Below are positions 9,345 to 18,712 of a stretch of 40,141 nucleotides of DNA, piece by piece. The stretch's first letter is position 1. Each line of letters begins with the position of its first letter. The notes beneath the pieces were generated by a model that saw nothing but the letters and a program-made list of their open reading frames with translations, searched no databases and was not told the DNA's origin. The translations under genes were made by a program, and so were the position numbers. The stretch spans positions 1 to 40,141 of the forward strand of contig MPUH01000687.1 of NCBI GenBank assembly GCA_001970955.1. The letters run 5' to 3'. The DNA comes from Stentor coeruleus. Lineage: Eukaryota > Ciliophora > Heterotrichea > Heterotrichida > Stentoridae.

Positions 9345-11081
9345 ATGAAATCTTATAAAACAATGGTTGACTTGGAAAATACAATCGAAAGTTTTAAGTC
9401 CCAAGGTAACCTTGCTTTCAAAAAGCGTGACTATTCAACAGCTCTTTCATTATACACTCAAGGAATTTCAATGTTCCCAAATAGTCAAGTTCTTTATCTA
9501 AACAGAGCTCTTGTTTATCTATCAGAGCATAAGTATTTAGAATCATTATCAGATTCATCAAAAGCAATAGAACTTGATAACAAAAATGCTAAAGCATATT
9601 ATCGAAAAGCTTGTGCTTTACAAGAACTTGGAGAACTTGAAAGTGCATTATCTGTATTAAATCAATGTAGACAATTAATTCCTGATTCTAAAAACATTGA
9701 AGAAATTACTAACTTAAAAGAAGAAATTACAAAAGAGCTTGAAAAAGGTGTATATTTACCAGCTTCACATCCAGAAAGGAAAAAATTTAATGATCTTATT
9801 AGATGGCTTGTAGATGGAGGTGCTATTTTCCCTAAAATTCATATAGAGTTTTATAGTCAAGATTCAAGAGGAGTTCATTGTATTAGAACAATAAACAAAA
9901 AAGAATGCATACTTTATATACCCCCTACTCATATTATTACATTAGAATTAGCTCAATCATCTCCAATTGGCCAAAAAATGCTGGCGAATAATTTAAAACT
10001 CTTGTCCCCTAAACACTGTTATTTATCTACTTTTATTATTCAGGAAAAACGTAAACCAGATAGTTTTTGGGCGCCTTATATAAAAATCCTTCCTGAATAT
10101 TTCAGAAACTTCCCAATATTTTTTACAGAAGAAGAAAAAGAGTGTTTAATCGGCACAGCTTTTATTGATTTAGTAAATGAAAAAATTGTAGACATAAAAG
10201 AAGATTATAATACAATATGTAGTGTTGCACCAGAATTTGCTGAAGTTAGTTTTGAAGAATTTTGCAGAGTTAGGATGGCTGTAAGTTCGAGGATTTTTGG
10301 TATGGAAATAGAAAAAAAAAGCACTGATGGATTTGTTCCCCTTGCTGATATGTTGAATCATCAAAAAGCAAGGCAAACATCTTGGAAATTTTGTCAGCAA
10401 AGAAATGGATTTATAATAGAAGCAGCAGTTGATATATTTAAAGGTCAAGAAGTTTTAGATAGTTATGGAATTAAGTGTAATTCACGTTTTCTCTTGAATT
10501 ATGGGTTTACGCTTGATGATAATGATGCTAATGAGTTTCCTTATTTGATTAAAATTACAGAAGATTTACCTTTTTATGAAGAAAAACTGGATTTTTTAAA
10601 AGCTAGATCTCATGCTTTTCGTATGTTAAAAGATACTAGTAAACCATGCTTTCAAGAAATGTTTACTTATATGCGACTTATTGAAGTTGACGATCTTGAT
10701 TTTTTGAATCAAGTTATTGATGAATTTTTAGATAATGACTTTTTTATTCAAGGGAAATATTTGAATGCTTTTAGTCTGGATATAGAAAAAAAAATCCTCC
10801 AAAGACTTGAAAAAATGAGCATTGAATACTTGCAAAGATACCCTAATAGTCTTGAAGAAGATGAAGAAGCTTTAAAAAATGAAGTCATCCAAAATAAAAA
10901 GAATTGTATTGTGATGAGAATGGGGGAGAAACTAATTTTGAATTATTATTTGAAAATGGCTCAGGAAATATTGGCTGTAGTCGACTTACCTTCAGCTTTT
11001 ATTGACTTAGGTAAAATTTCACCTCCTTACAGATCTTATGTAGTTTCTTCATTAATACCACTAAAAAATCGTCCTAGGTAA
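9345..11081 (+). CDS. TPR-SET domain protein methyltransferase (SETD3/SETD6/RLSMT type)
   Basis: The 578-residue protein starts with three tetratricopeptide repeats (about 14-47, 48-81, 82-115), which usually bind a partner such as an Hsp70/90 C-terminus. The SET domain follows at about 160-390. It shows the hallmark PLADMLNH (about 332-339) and the DSYGIKCNSRFLLNYGF block (about 372-388), which form the S-adenosylmethionine and lysine-channel core in the split-SET, Rubisco LSMT-like class. The helical C-terminal part (about 400-578) fits the LSMT substrate-binding domain. The expected reaction is methylation of Lys, or His as in SETD3, on a protein substrate; the substrate is unknown. Met7 is an alternative start only 18 nt downstream. 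Stop TAA; no targeting signal. Confidence 0.9.
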   Translation: MKSYKTMVDLENTIESFKSQGNLAFKKRDYSTALSLYTQGISMFPNSQVLYLNRALVYLSEHKYLESLSDSSKAIELDNKNAKAYYRKACALQELGELESALSVLNQCRQLIPDSKNIEEITNLKEEITKELEKGVYLPASHPERKKFNDLIRWLVDGGAIFPKIHIEFYSQDSRGVHCIRTINKKECILYIPPTHIITLELAQSSPIGQKMLANNLKLLSPKHCYLSTFIIQEKRKPDSFWAPYIKILPEYFRNFPIFFTEEEKECLIGTAFIDLVNEKIVDIKEDYNTICSVAPEFAEVSFEEFCRVRMAVSSRIFGMEIEKKSTDGFVPLADMLNHQKARQTSWKFCQQRNGFIIEAAVDIFKGQEVLDSYGIKCNSRFLLNYGFTLDDNDANEFPYLIKITEDLPFYEEKLDFLKARSHAFRMLKDTSKPCFQEMFTYMRLIEVDDLDFLNQVIDEFLDNDFFIQGKYLNAFSLDIEKKILQRLEKMSIEYLQRYPNSLEEDEEALKNEVIQNKKNCIVMRMGEKLILNYYLKMAQEILAVVDLPSAFIDLGKISPPYRSYVVSSLIPLKNRPR

Positions 11082-11227
11082 TAAAAATGAACTTACAAAT
11101 TTTTCTAAAGTAGTTGTGTCAGGAGAATAACTAATTTAATTAAAACCTTCAATTCTAATCAATATTTATCAAGAAGTACACAAATTTCATATATTTTTTC
11201 TTAGAAATATAGACTAATCAATTAATT

Positions 11228-12199
11228 CTATTTAGTCATCGCTTTTTCCATCTTATTAAACTCGTTTTCAACAGATTTCTTGAACTGTTCAAACTGAGTA
11301 ATCAAGTCGTCAAACTTAAAATTCTGAAGTTTTTCTTCAATCCTTTTCTGCCTTTCCTTAATCTCATTAACACGTTCATTAAACCTTGACCCTTCATCAT
11401 GTACTCTTTTTATTGCTTCTAATCTTTCTATAACCTCTGGTAGTACTGGGCCTATTTCATCACAAACATCAACTAAAGGGTACATTGTATCAATAGCTTT
11501 TTGTTCAACACTAGAAGTTTGAAGAGTTACTAACTGGTCTTTAATCATATCCATTTCAGCATTTAACTCTTCTGCTTGTTTATTTATTGCCTCAAGTTTT
11601 TTAGGATTCATATGAGACATGCGTTTTTTAATATGACCTAAAGCTTGTTGAATATTATAATAACCATAATCCGCATTCCAAATACCAAGAATTTCCTCAA
11701 GTTTTGAGATTCTAGTAGAAATTCCAGCAACAGATGATACATGTCTGTCACCAACTTCACAAACTTCTTCAGGTAATGAGGTATTTAAAATATAAGTTGA
11801 GTTTTCTGATTCAGGTAATACTCCAACTAATGCTTTACCGATGTTCCTTGTAACATTACTTTCGATTCCTAGGTCGCCTTCAATTTCTATACCTTGACCT
11901 CTGATAATATCTTCAGCGTATTTTGTCATTGAGTTCATTTCATTCATATAAGAATGGTTTATTTGAAAAGGTTGGGGATCAATCTCACTTACTACTTCTT
12001 GTTCAAGTTCTTCAAGCTCTTGTTTTAACAGGGTAAGTCTTTGTTTGATTGTTAGTTTATCTCTACCTTTACTTAAGGGTATATAAAATAAAGGCTCTTG
12101 TGGGTTGTCTTTAGGAGGATTTTCTTTTATTGGAGTTGTGGTGTCACTCTCCAAAATAATCAATTCACTCATATTTATATTTTCAAAAGAACTTAACAT
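11228..12199 (-). CDS. DCTN2: Dynactin subunit 2 (p50, dynamitin)
   Basis: The 323-residue, almost wholly helical protein matches dynamitin, the shoulder subunit that attaches the p150 arm to the Arp1 filament of dynactin. Early on there is a coiled coil around LTIKQRLTLLKQELEELEQE. In the middle is ISKLEEILGIWNADYGY, the conserved 'LE..LG' segment. After it come a long heptad region and the conserved pattern MYPLVDVCDEIGPVLPEVIERLEAIKRVHDE, cited by its key features: a TLPELV-like PEV, RL..IK and an H before the last coiled coil. The protein is shorter than the about 400-residue animal subunit. Start Met is at 12199, with a second Met at residue 9. Stop TAG. A cytoplasmic dynein cofactor is expected in a heavily ciliated cell. 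Confidence 0.9.
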   Translation of the reverse strand: MLSSFENINMSELIILESDTTTPIKENPPKDNPQEPLFYIPLSKGRDKLTIKQRLTLLKQELEELEQEVVSEIDPQPFQINHSYMNEMNSMTKYAEDIIRGQGIEIEGDLGIESNVTRNIGKALVGVLPESENSTYILNTSLPEEVCEVGDRHVSSVAGISTRISKLEEILGIWNADYGYYNIQQALGHIKKRMSHMNPKKLEAINKQAEELNAEMDMIKDQLVTLQTSSVEQKAIDTMYPLVDVCDEIGPVLPEVIERLEAIKRVHDEGSRFNERVNEIKERQKRIEEKLQNFKFDDLITQFEQFKKSVENEFNKMEKAMTK

Positions 12200-12588
12200 T
12201 TGTCTGAAAGTATTATTATGAGGAATAACATTCTTTTAAACTAAATAAATGTTTTTGTAGTTTTAAGTTTATTAAAAATTTTCTGATGAATAAAACTGAA
12301 TATTAATACTTTGGTATTAAAATATTATAGAAAGAGAGAATTAGGTATTAATAAAAACATCATAAAAATAAAATAGAGCTTAAATTAGTTATAGTTTTCT
12401 CATAAAAATCCCTAATTGCAATACAAATCTGATAAAAAAATAGTTTTATAAATTATAAACTTTAATACAGCGAATATTTTTTATATCATTCTTGATGCTT
12501 ATCAGTATAAAAAAAATATTTTAAAATACTTACACAAATTCATCAAATAAACGAAAAATAATATTATTTATCCTAGAGCCTCATTACA
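12200..12588. other. Spacer between dynamitin and PG-rich repeat genes
   Basis: 389 bp of AT-rich DNA with no gene or repeat seen. It holds the 5' region of the dynamitin gene and the 3' region of the following minus-strand gene. Confidence 0.45.
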
Positions 12589-13044
12589 TTAAACAAAAGT
12601 TGAATTTTCTATCGATAAAATATTTTTAGCTTTATAAGCTAAGAGTTGTTTACGTTTTCTAGGTTTCTTTTTATAACAAAGATTTTCCATATAATTTTGA
12701 TTAAGTGTAGGAGTTTTTAACTGTGCATAATTATCCATAACTGTATCAAGATCATAAACTCGATAGTTATTTATATATAATTTTTCTTTACATATTTGCA
12801 TTACAGGGCTGGGTGTTCCTCTTAATGGATATACTTCTTGCCTTAAATTATAACTTCCTGGACCTATGCTTTCAGTTCTATTCATTTCAATATTATATTG
12901 AGTAAAACGCCTTGCCATTGGTAATGTGCTTTTATTTCTTGGCTCACTATCTAATAGAGATATGCCTAAATGAGTAAGTCGAGGTAGGACATAGTCCCCA
13001 GTTCTCTCTTTTGGGCTTCTAAAGCAAAGATTAGTAGGTCTCAT
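12589..13044 (-). CDS. Small basic STPGR (SHIPPO)-like ciliary protein
   Basis: The 151-residue basic protein has a sperm-tail PG-rich-like element, RTESIGPGSYNL, with GPGSY at about 61-65. It is preceded by RFTQYN, the kind of sequence that precedes GPG.Y in STPGR repeats. Only one full element is clear, with a weaker Pro-rich segment later (PLRGTPSP). STPGR proteins bind axonemal or cortical microtubules, so a ciliary role is inferred. The tail is Lys/Arg-rich (YKKKPRKRKQ, about 124-133). Stop TAA. No membrane segment or signal peptide. Confidence 0.7.
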   Translation of the reverse strand: MRPTNLCFRSPKERTGDYVLPRLTHLGISLLDSEPRNKSTLPMARRFTQYNIEMNRTESIGPGSYNLRQEVYPLRGTPSPVMQICKEKLYINNYRVYDLDTVMDNYAQLKTPTLNQNYMENLCYKKKPRKRKQLLAYKAKNILSIENSTFV

Positions 13045-14057
13045 AATATAAATGGTTTATTGTTTATTATTTTTGTAAGAATATTGTATTATTCAACTTG
13101 TTTTGTATTCTTTGTAAATATTATAATGGGCTATTAAATATGCTAATGGATAATTATTTGTAATAATAGTATTAATGTATATTACTGAATAAAATTTGTG
13201 GGATTATCATCAAAGGATTTATATATCATATTATAATTATGAAAATTAGTTGTTGCTGATTTCAGTTATCTATGGCTTGCATAACATTTATATCTTTGGA
13301 TACTATTTATATACTAATTGCCATTAGCTTATCCTCAATAATATTTCTTCTTTTTATTCGTTTATTATTAGTATTAGTTAGGAATTATCGCTTGACTATT
13401 GCCAAGCCCTTGATTCTAGGTGATGTATAGCTTCATAAAATCTTACTAATATTTAGGGGAAACTTTGGAAATAAACTAAGAGTATTTTCTCTAATTAAAT
13501 TTAAGGCAGCTAAAGGATTTATTTGACAAAAAAATTAGGCTGAGTTGTTAGATGCTGGAAATAAAAGAGAAACCTTCTTGTTTGAGTTCTCTATATTAAC
13601 AGTTAAAGCGGGTAGATTTTTTTTTGATTTTAGAAATTCTAAGGGTTATTAGAAATCGATATTAATTTGTTTTCTATGACCTTATCAAAATAAAACTAAA
13701 CAAATGCAGAATTTATATGCCTGAAAATAAAAATCTAAAAAATAGAAAATTCAAAGCTTGATTCGGCAAAAAAATAATATATGCTTCTTGTAATTGTTCC
13801 AATTTTCAGTTACTAAAATTAATCACACAATTATTATTTTATGCATGCTATAAAGATAAAATGCGTTCATAAATATTTTTTCGAATTTCCATTTAGTTTC
13901 TCATCATCTTAACCCATATTCCTATTTTATAAAAATCCATAAACTACTCTATACAAATTTATCTCTTCAAAATATGCAAATACATAAACTAATCTTAAAA
14001 AAAATCAGAGTCTAAAATTTTCATCCTAAAAAAATCTGAAACTTTAGTTATAAAATT
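13045..14057. other. 1-kb intergenic region, nothing recognised
   Basis: I read it in both directions and found no conserved protein motif, tRNA or array. It holds the promoters of the PG-rich gene (-) and the CNOT9 gene (+). Confidence 0.5.
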
Positions 14058-14900
14058 ATGGAAAATCTTAGAGCAACAATGCACCAACTAGTCCTTGATT
14101 TGCTAATTCCAGAAAAAAGAGAAGAGGCACTTGTAGAATTATCAAGAAACCGAGAAACATTTCCTGAATTAGCTCCTATATTATGGTATTCTGTTGGAAC
14201 AATAGCAGCTCTGTAACATATATAAAGGTTACAAGAAATCGTAGAAGTATATCCTTTACTTGTTCCCCCAACTCTTAATGTTATGACTTCTAACAAAGTC
14301 TGTAATGTTTTAGCTCTTTTCCAATGTTTAGCTTCTCATGCTGAAACTCGAGGATCATTTTTAACTGCACATATTCCATTATTCCTTTATCCATTTCTAA
14401 ACACCCTTAGTAACTCAAGACCATATGAATATCTTAAACTAACTTCTCTTGGAGTTATCGGAGCATTAGTTAAAGCAGATGATCCTGAAGTTATTAATTT
14501 TCTGATACATACTGAAATTATACCTTTATGTTTACGTATTATGGATCGTGGAAGTGAATTATCAAAAACTGTAGCTACTTTTATTATACAAAAAATACTT
14601 TATGATGAAAATGGACTTAATTATCTATGCCAAACCTTTGATCGACTTCATACTGTGATATATATTTAGATATGTAGCGTACTTAACAATATGGTTGAAG
14701 TTATCAAGGAGCAACCATCACAAAGACTTCTTAAACATATAGTTAGGTGCTTTATGAGAATATCAGAACATGCTAAAGGAAAAGATTTTCTTAAAAAATA
14801 TATTCCAGCAGCTTTTAAAGAAGGAACTTTGGCTATTGAAGAAAACACAAAAAGGTGGGTCAATACTATAATGAATAATTTAGGAATGGCAATACCGTAA
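14058..14900 (+). CDS. CNOT9: CNOT9 / Rcd1 / Caf40 subunit of CCR4-NOT (two 15-nt introns)
   Basis: Armadillo-repeat subunit of the CCR4-NOT deadenylase complex. It links NOT1 to GW182-like and other RNA-regulatory proteins. Exons are 14058-14212, 14228-14654 and 14670-14900; splicing gives 813 nt, 270 residues plus a TAA stop. The sequence is highly conserved: GTIAALLQEIV (restored across intron 1), [66 protein letters not shown], and after intron 2 [18 protein letters not shown]. The start Met precedes an N-terminal helix ending in [16 protein letters not shown]. The N-terminus is shorter than in animals. Single-frame reading alone would split the gene into three pieces. Confidence 0.96.
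14213..14227 (+). other. 15-nt intron 1 of CNOT9
   Basis: GTAACATATATAAAG, phase 2, within the Leu codon of AALLQE. It brings TAA in frame if retained. Its 3' splice site is AAG, unlike TAG in most others here; T9/A10 is conserved. Confidence 0.9.
14655..14669 (+). other. 15-nt intron 2 of CNOT9
   Basis: GTGATATATATTTAG, phase 0, after the Thr codon of LHT. The terminal TAG is in frame if retained. It is the only intron here starting GTG; T9/A10 is conserved. Confidence 0.88.
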
Positions 14901-14929
14901 AGTTCTATAATAAAAATAGTTATTTTTAC

Positions 14930-15622
14930 AAATAAAAAAATAAGGTGTTTCACTGTTGCTGGAAGTTCTTTAAGCTCAAGAAGGATCCTACTTCGCTCAA
15001 TAAACTCCTCTTCATATTTTTCTTTATAGTCTTCAATAAAGAGTTAGAATTTCTGATCGTTTAAAAGCATGAATTTTTTCAGTTAGGCCCTCAACACGTT
15101 TTGCTGTCTTAAGGTTGGCTTCATGCTTATTTTCTAGATCACTGAGTTTTTTTGTTATCTAAAATTCTTGGATTACTGAAGTCCCTGTTCTATCATCTTG
15201 TATAGTATTTATTACATCTTGAATATCTGATTTCAATTGAGTTATGTATTGAGACACACATATAAGTCCCCCTGGCTTTTCTTAAATCATGACAATTTTC
15301 CTAAGTTCTTCTAATAAATATTCGCATTTAAAATCAATCAGTAGTTGGATTATCTTGTGGATTATATTTGGGAATTCTTTAAGGTATTCATCACCTCTTG
15401 AGTCTTTTGAGCATTTCATAATTGTGTCATTCATTACAAAAAGCATAGCTCATTTTTTTTTTCTTCTTTTAAAGACTGGAATTCTTTCAGCCATAGGCTA
15501 ACGATTTGTTTGGCATGTGTTGCTTGATGATTTAGCATTAGATTTGAGATCTCGAAAATCTTGTCCTTGGCGGTAAAAAGGCCTCTTAGTGAATCTAAAA
15601 ATTCAACTTCTTCAGCTTCCAT
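14930..15622 (-). pseudogene. Decayed RPRD1/Rtt103-like CTD-interacting-domain gene
   Basis: From an ATG at 15622 the first frame gives a CID start: FLDSLRGLFTAKDKIFEISN, then HAKQIVSLWLKEFQSL, like the 'HH..HA..IV..W..EL' of RPRD1/Rtt103 proteins that read the RNA polymerase II C-terminal domain. The frame is lost at a run of five T (coding strand) at 15438-15442 and resumes one frame over as VMNDTIMKCSKDSRGDEYLKEF, the 'L.LANDVIQ.SK' helix of the CID. In-frame stops follow at 15282-15284 and 15159-15161. A second frame change lies near 15031-15047, after which a coiled-coil tail (FIEDYKEKYEEEFIERSRIL) is readable. No 15-nt GT-AG intron explains the lesions. The end is approximate. It may be a pseudogene or partly base-calling errors. 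Confidence 0.72.
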
Positions 15623-15873
15623 TTATTTAAGTAGCTGGACACTAATAATAAGTTGTTTGATCATCTAATTTTAGATTCTTCAAGCTATAAAGATAAAAAT
15701 TATAATTTTAAAAGCTCAGTGAAAATTTGATTTACATTAAAAATAATAATTTCCCAGCCTAAATTAATCCAAATAAAACCAAATCTCACATAAACAATTT
15801 AAAATTCACAACTTCTTAAAAATCAACTTTCATCTACATATATAAAAAACCCCTTTTTTCCTAGCTATATTAT

Positions 15874-16917
15874 TTAGACTGACCTTTTAGCTTTAATCAT
15901 TTCAATTCTCTTCTTAAGTTTGTGGAATGGGTTAAGTCTATCCATGGCTTTCTTATTCTTATATGGGTTGGCTTTTCTATCATGAGCCTCAGGAGTTTCC
16001 TTAATAGGTCTCAAAACATTCTGAACAGCTTCACTCTTAACAATAGCCGTGACATCAGCATGAGCCATTACAGGTCTAAGTAATTGATATCCACCTTTTT
16101 CAGTGCCAGTTTGAGTATAAGTTCCAAAAATATGGTCAAGTGCCTTAAAAGCTGCAGCTGACCAAACAATGAATCTACCAAGAGTACCACCTGGAGCTAA
16201 TTTAAGAATGCTAAGTTTGTGTACACTGACTGCATCAACACCAGGAATATTTCTAAAAGCTTTAAGTACTGAAGCCTTATCATCATCATAAACCAAAAGT
16301 GGGCCACGTCTGACTGTAAATCTACGATTCCGAGACTTTCCACGACCTGCTCTTAGGGTAACACTTTTAGCTGCACGTGCTAAATCATCACCAGCACCAT
16401 AACTAGCTAAAACTTTCAATAAATCTTTAGTCCTTTCAACTTTTTCAATACCATCCAAAACTAATGGGATTTCTGGTACTGAATCAATTTGATGACCTCT
16501 GGCCATGACCAATGCTGGAACTGCTGAAGCAGCAACTGCAGCTGCGACTGCATGACGTTTTTGCTTAAGATTGACTTTACGATGCCATCTTCTCCAGATT
16601 TTGGTTGGGGCAAACATTCTTCCTGATCTGCACATGTTACCAAATGCACCTTGAGCTGCTCTTCCGGTTCCTGAACCTGAAATTCTTGGAATTCTTGCTA
16701 CTGCACGACCTGTTCCCCAAGACTCAGCTGAGTGCTGGTGACCAGTCCACTCAGACACAGCGTATGGTTGACGCTTGTTCTTCGCCAAATTGTCATGGAC
16801 AAAGCGAACTATGTCTAAACGGATTGGAGCGGTCAACACTGCAGGAAGAGGTACTGTTTCTTTCACTTCACCTTTGGTCTTTGCGTCAAATACAGTAATC
16901 ACGGGTCTTGCTGCCAT
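15874..16917 (-). CDS. RPL4: Large-subunit ribosomal protein uL4 (RPL4)
   Basis: Structural protein of the 60S ribosomal subunit; its extended loop lines the peptide exit tunnel. The 347-residue frame has the eukaryotic N-terminus RPVITVFDAK, the loop region GSGTGRAAQGAFGNMCRSGR followed by FAPTKIWRRWHRKVN, the KRHAVAAAVAASAVPALVMARGH helix pair, and the globular end GGTLGRFIVWSAAAF. It is shorter than the animal protein because the basic C-terminal extension is reduced. The local GC content is clearly higher than that of neighbours, as expected for a highly expressed gene with biased codon use. Stop TAA; no intron detected. Confidence 0.97.
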   Translation of the reverse strand: MAARPVITVFDAKTKGEVKETVPLPAVLTAPIRLDIVRFVHDNLAKNKRQPYAVSEWTGHQHSAESWGTGRAVARIPRISGSGTGRAAQGAFGNMCRSGRMFAPTKIWRRWHRKVNLKQKRHAVAAAVAASAVPALVMARGHQIDSVPEIPLVLDGIEKVERTKDLLKVLASYGAGDDLARAAKSVTLRAGRGKSRNRRFTVRRGPLLVYDDDKASVLKAFRNIPGVDAVSVHKLSILKLAPGGTLGRFIVWSAAAFKALDHIFGTYTQTGTEKGGYQLLRPVMAHADVTAIVKSEAVQNVLRPIKETPEAHDRKANPYKNKKAMDRLNPFHKLKKRIEMIKAKRSV

Positions 16918-17118
16918 TTATATTTATAGCCATAGGAAGGATGATGAAAAAAAGTAGTACTTTTAGGTTTATAATTTGGATAGGATTATGCTGATATGGT
17001 TTATGTTATAAGAAAAAATTAAAGGTTTTTATGAATTAAGTATTGTCGATATTTGCTGGTTAAATAAAGTTAGATAGAAATTTTTATAAGAATAATTTTG
17101 TGTGAATGATGCTTCTTT

Positions 17119-17266
17119 TTTTGATTTTATGTAATTATACTATTCATTCAAAGCTTTTTTTAGATTATTTTAACAAGTATTTCTACTTAATATTTTGATT
17201 TTATGTAATTATACTATTCATTCAAAGCTTTTTTTAGATTATTTTAACAAGTATTTCTACTTAATG
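17119..17266. repeat. 74-bp perfect tandem duplication
   Basis: Two adjacent copies (17119-17192 and 17193-17266) of a 74-bp AT-rich unit containing 'tgtaattatactattcattc'. Unlike the other direct copies here there is no N between them, so it may be genuine; unresolved contig overlap remains possible. It lies in the upstream region of the uL4 gene (divergent from its start), with the C2H2 gene's 3' end on the other side. Confidence 0.85.
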
Positions 17267-17375
17267 CTTTTTTGTATATTTTTCCTATGATTCTATTTCA
17301 AATATTTTCTTTGAAGTATATGCAAAAGTTAAACTACTCAAATATAATTCTAGTTAGTTTTAATGATTCTTATGG

Positions 17376-17801
17376 CTAGAGTTCACTTAGAGCTTTTGTT
17401 ATAATTGAGTTAAAGTTTGCAGGACGGAACTCATCAATTTCTAGAAGGTTGCCAGTTATGAGCTTATGTTCTTTGTCTTCCTGATTATGGATAATTAAAG
17501 GTACTTTCTCATGTCTTTTCATGCCATGCTTGATTTCTTTATGCGTATTCAAATTTCCAGCTTGAGTAAATGATTTTGTGCAACCAGGATAAGGGCACTT
17601 ATAAGGTTTTTCTCCTGTATGAACGCGAATATGAGTTTTAAGATTGAAATCTACTGAAAAGCATGCTTCACAATATGGGCATTTGAAAGGACGTTCACCT
17701 GTATGAACTAATTGATGTCTTCGAAGTTTCGAGTTGTCTTTAAATACCTTTTTACATATTTTGCATAGATAATTTTTACCTTCATCTAACTCGTCATCCA
17801 T
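17376..17801 (-). CDS. Three-finger C2H2 zinc-finger protein
   Basis: The 141-residue protein has three tandem TFIIIA-type fingers: YLCKICKKVFKDNSKLRRHQLVH (cited by pattern C..C...F.....L..H...H, about 12-33), FKCPYCEACF...LKTHIRVH (about 40-61) and YKCPYPGCTKSF...LNTHKEIKH (about 68-92). Canonical linkers HTGERPF and HTGEKPY join them. This is a sequence-specific DNA-binding architecture and probably nuclear. The third finger has the CX4C spacing found in many multi-finger factors. The tail (about 93-141) has no recognised domain. Stop TAG. Confidence 0.9.
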   Translation of the reverse strand: MDDELDEGKNYLCKICKKVFKDNSKLRRHQLVHTGERPFKCPYCEACFSVDFNLKTHIRVHTGEKPYKCPYPGCTKSFTQAGNLNTHKEIKHGMKRHEKVPLIIHNQEDKEHKLITGNLLEIDEFRPANFNSIITKALSEL

Positions 17802-18712
17802 TTTAATATTAGGCTTAATTATTGTCTTATTATCTATAGCCTATTAGATAGCGGCTGATTGAAAAAGGATAAGAATTGATCTTGAAAGCGTGATAAATTT
17901 AGAGTTTTTTTTATATTAATTATTACCATGTATGTATAGTGGCTTAAGGAAAAGGAAATATTATATTCTTTTAAGATAGTGGTCCTACTAAATATAGAAT
18001 GATAAATAATATTACAATAGAAATGAAAAAAGTTATGAAACTTAATTTTTATTGTATATAATTATATAGTCTTATTGTTTTATAATAAACTGAAATCATT
18101 TAAATAATAAAGTATTTTTTTACATTTAACACCAACTTTCTTATAAATAAAAAGCCTAAAAATCAGTTTATGTAAGCTATGTGAGAAAAAATCTATGTAT
18201 AAACAGTATCTATAATAAACTAATAAACTAGGAAACTTGAAAATCTTATTCTATCGTTTTCATAGTCATAAAATTCTTCAAAGAGTATATTCCTTCTTAT
18301 TAAATCATAGACTTATCAATTAAAGTAAAGATATTCTTCTTATTTTTGATAAACCATCTCTATTATTCTCTTATTAATTACCGAAATTATTTATCAAAAT
18401 AAATCGGTTTCTACTCATCACACTCTATATAAAATTACTAATCCACATTCTTATATTTTCCAATACATATTTACCTCTAGTTTTGTATCTATTCCTATAA
18501 TTTATCATATCTCAATATATATTTTCAATCCAATTAGATTTATATTTTTCTAAGTTTTTTATCTTTCTTACTAGAATTCTTTATATATCTATTTATATTT
18601 AATGGGATAAATTTCTATGGATAGCTGAATTTTAAATGATAAGTAATTCAAAACGACTATATAAAGAACAATTCTTGTTTATAAAGTAAATTGAAATTAT
18701 AATTATATCATA
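17802..18712. other. Divergent intergenic region, C2H2 gene / CDPK gene
   Basis: 911 bp of very AT-rich DNA with no coding similarity or RNA gene found. It contains the upstream regions of both flanking genes. Confidence 0.5.

Noticed and set aside
15159..15284. Introns explaining the stops in the CID gene
   Set aside because: The only GT...AG pairs spanning these stops are 18 nt and lack T9/A10, and they do not cure the frame changes elsewhere.
16461..16957. Frames overlapping the uL4 gene in other frames
   Set aside because: They arise from the GC-richer, codon-biased uL4 sequence and match no family.
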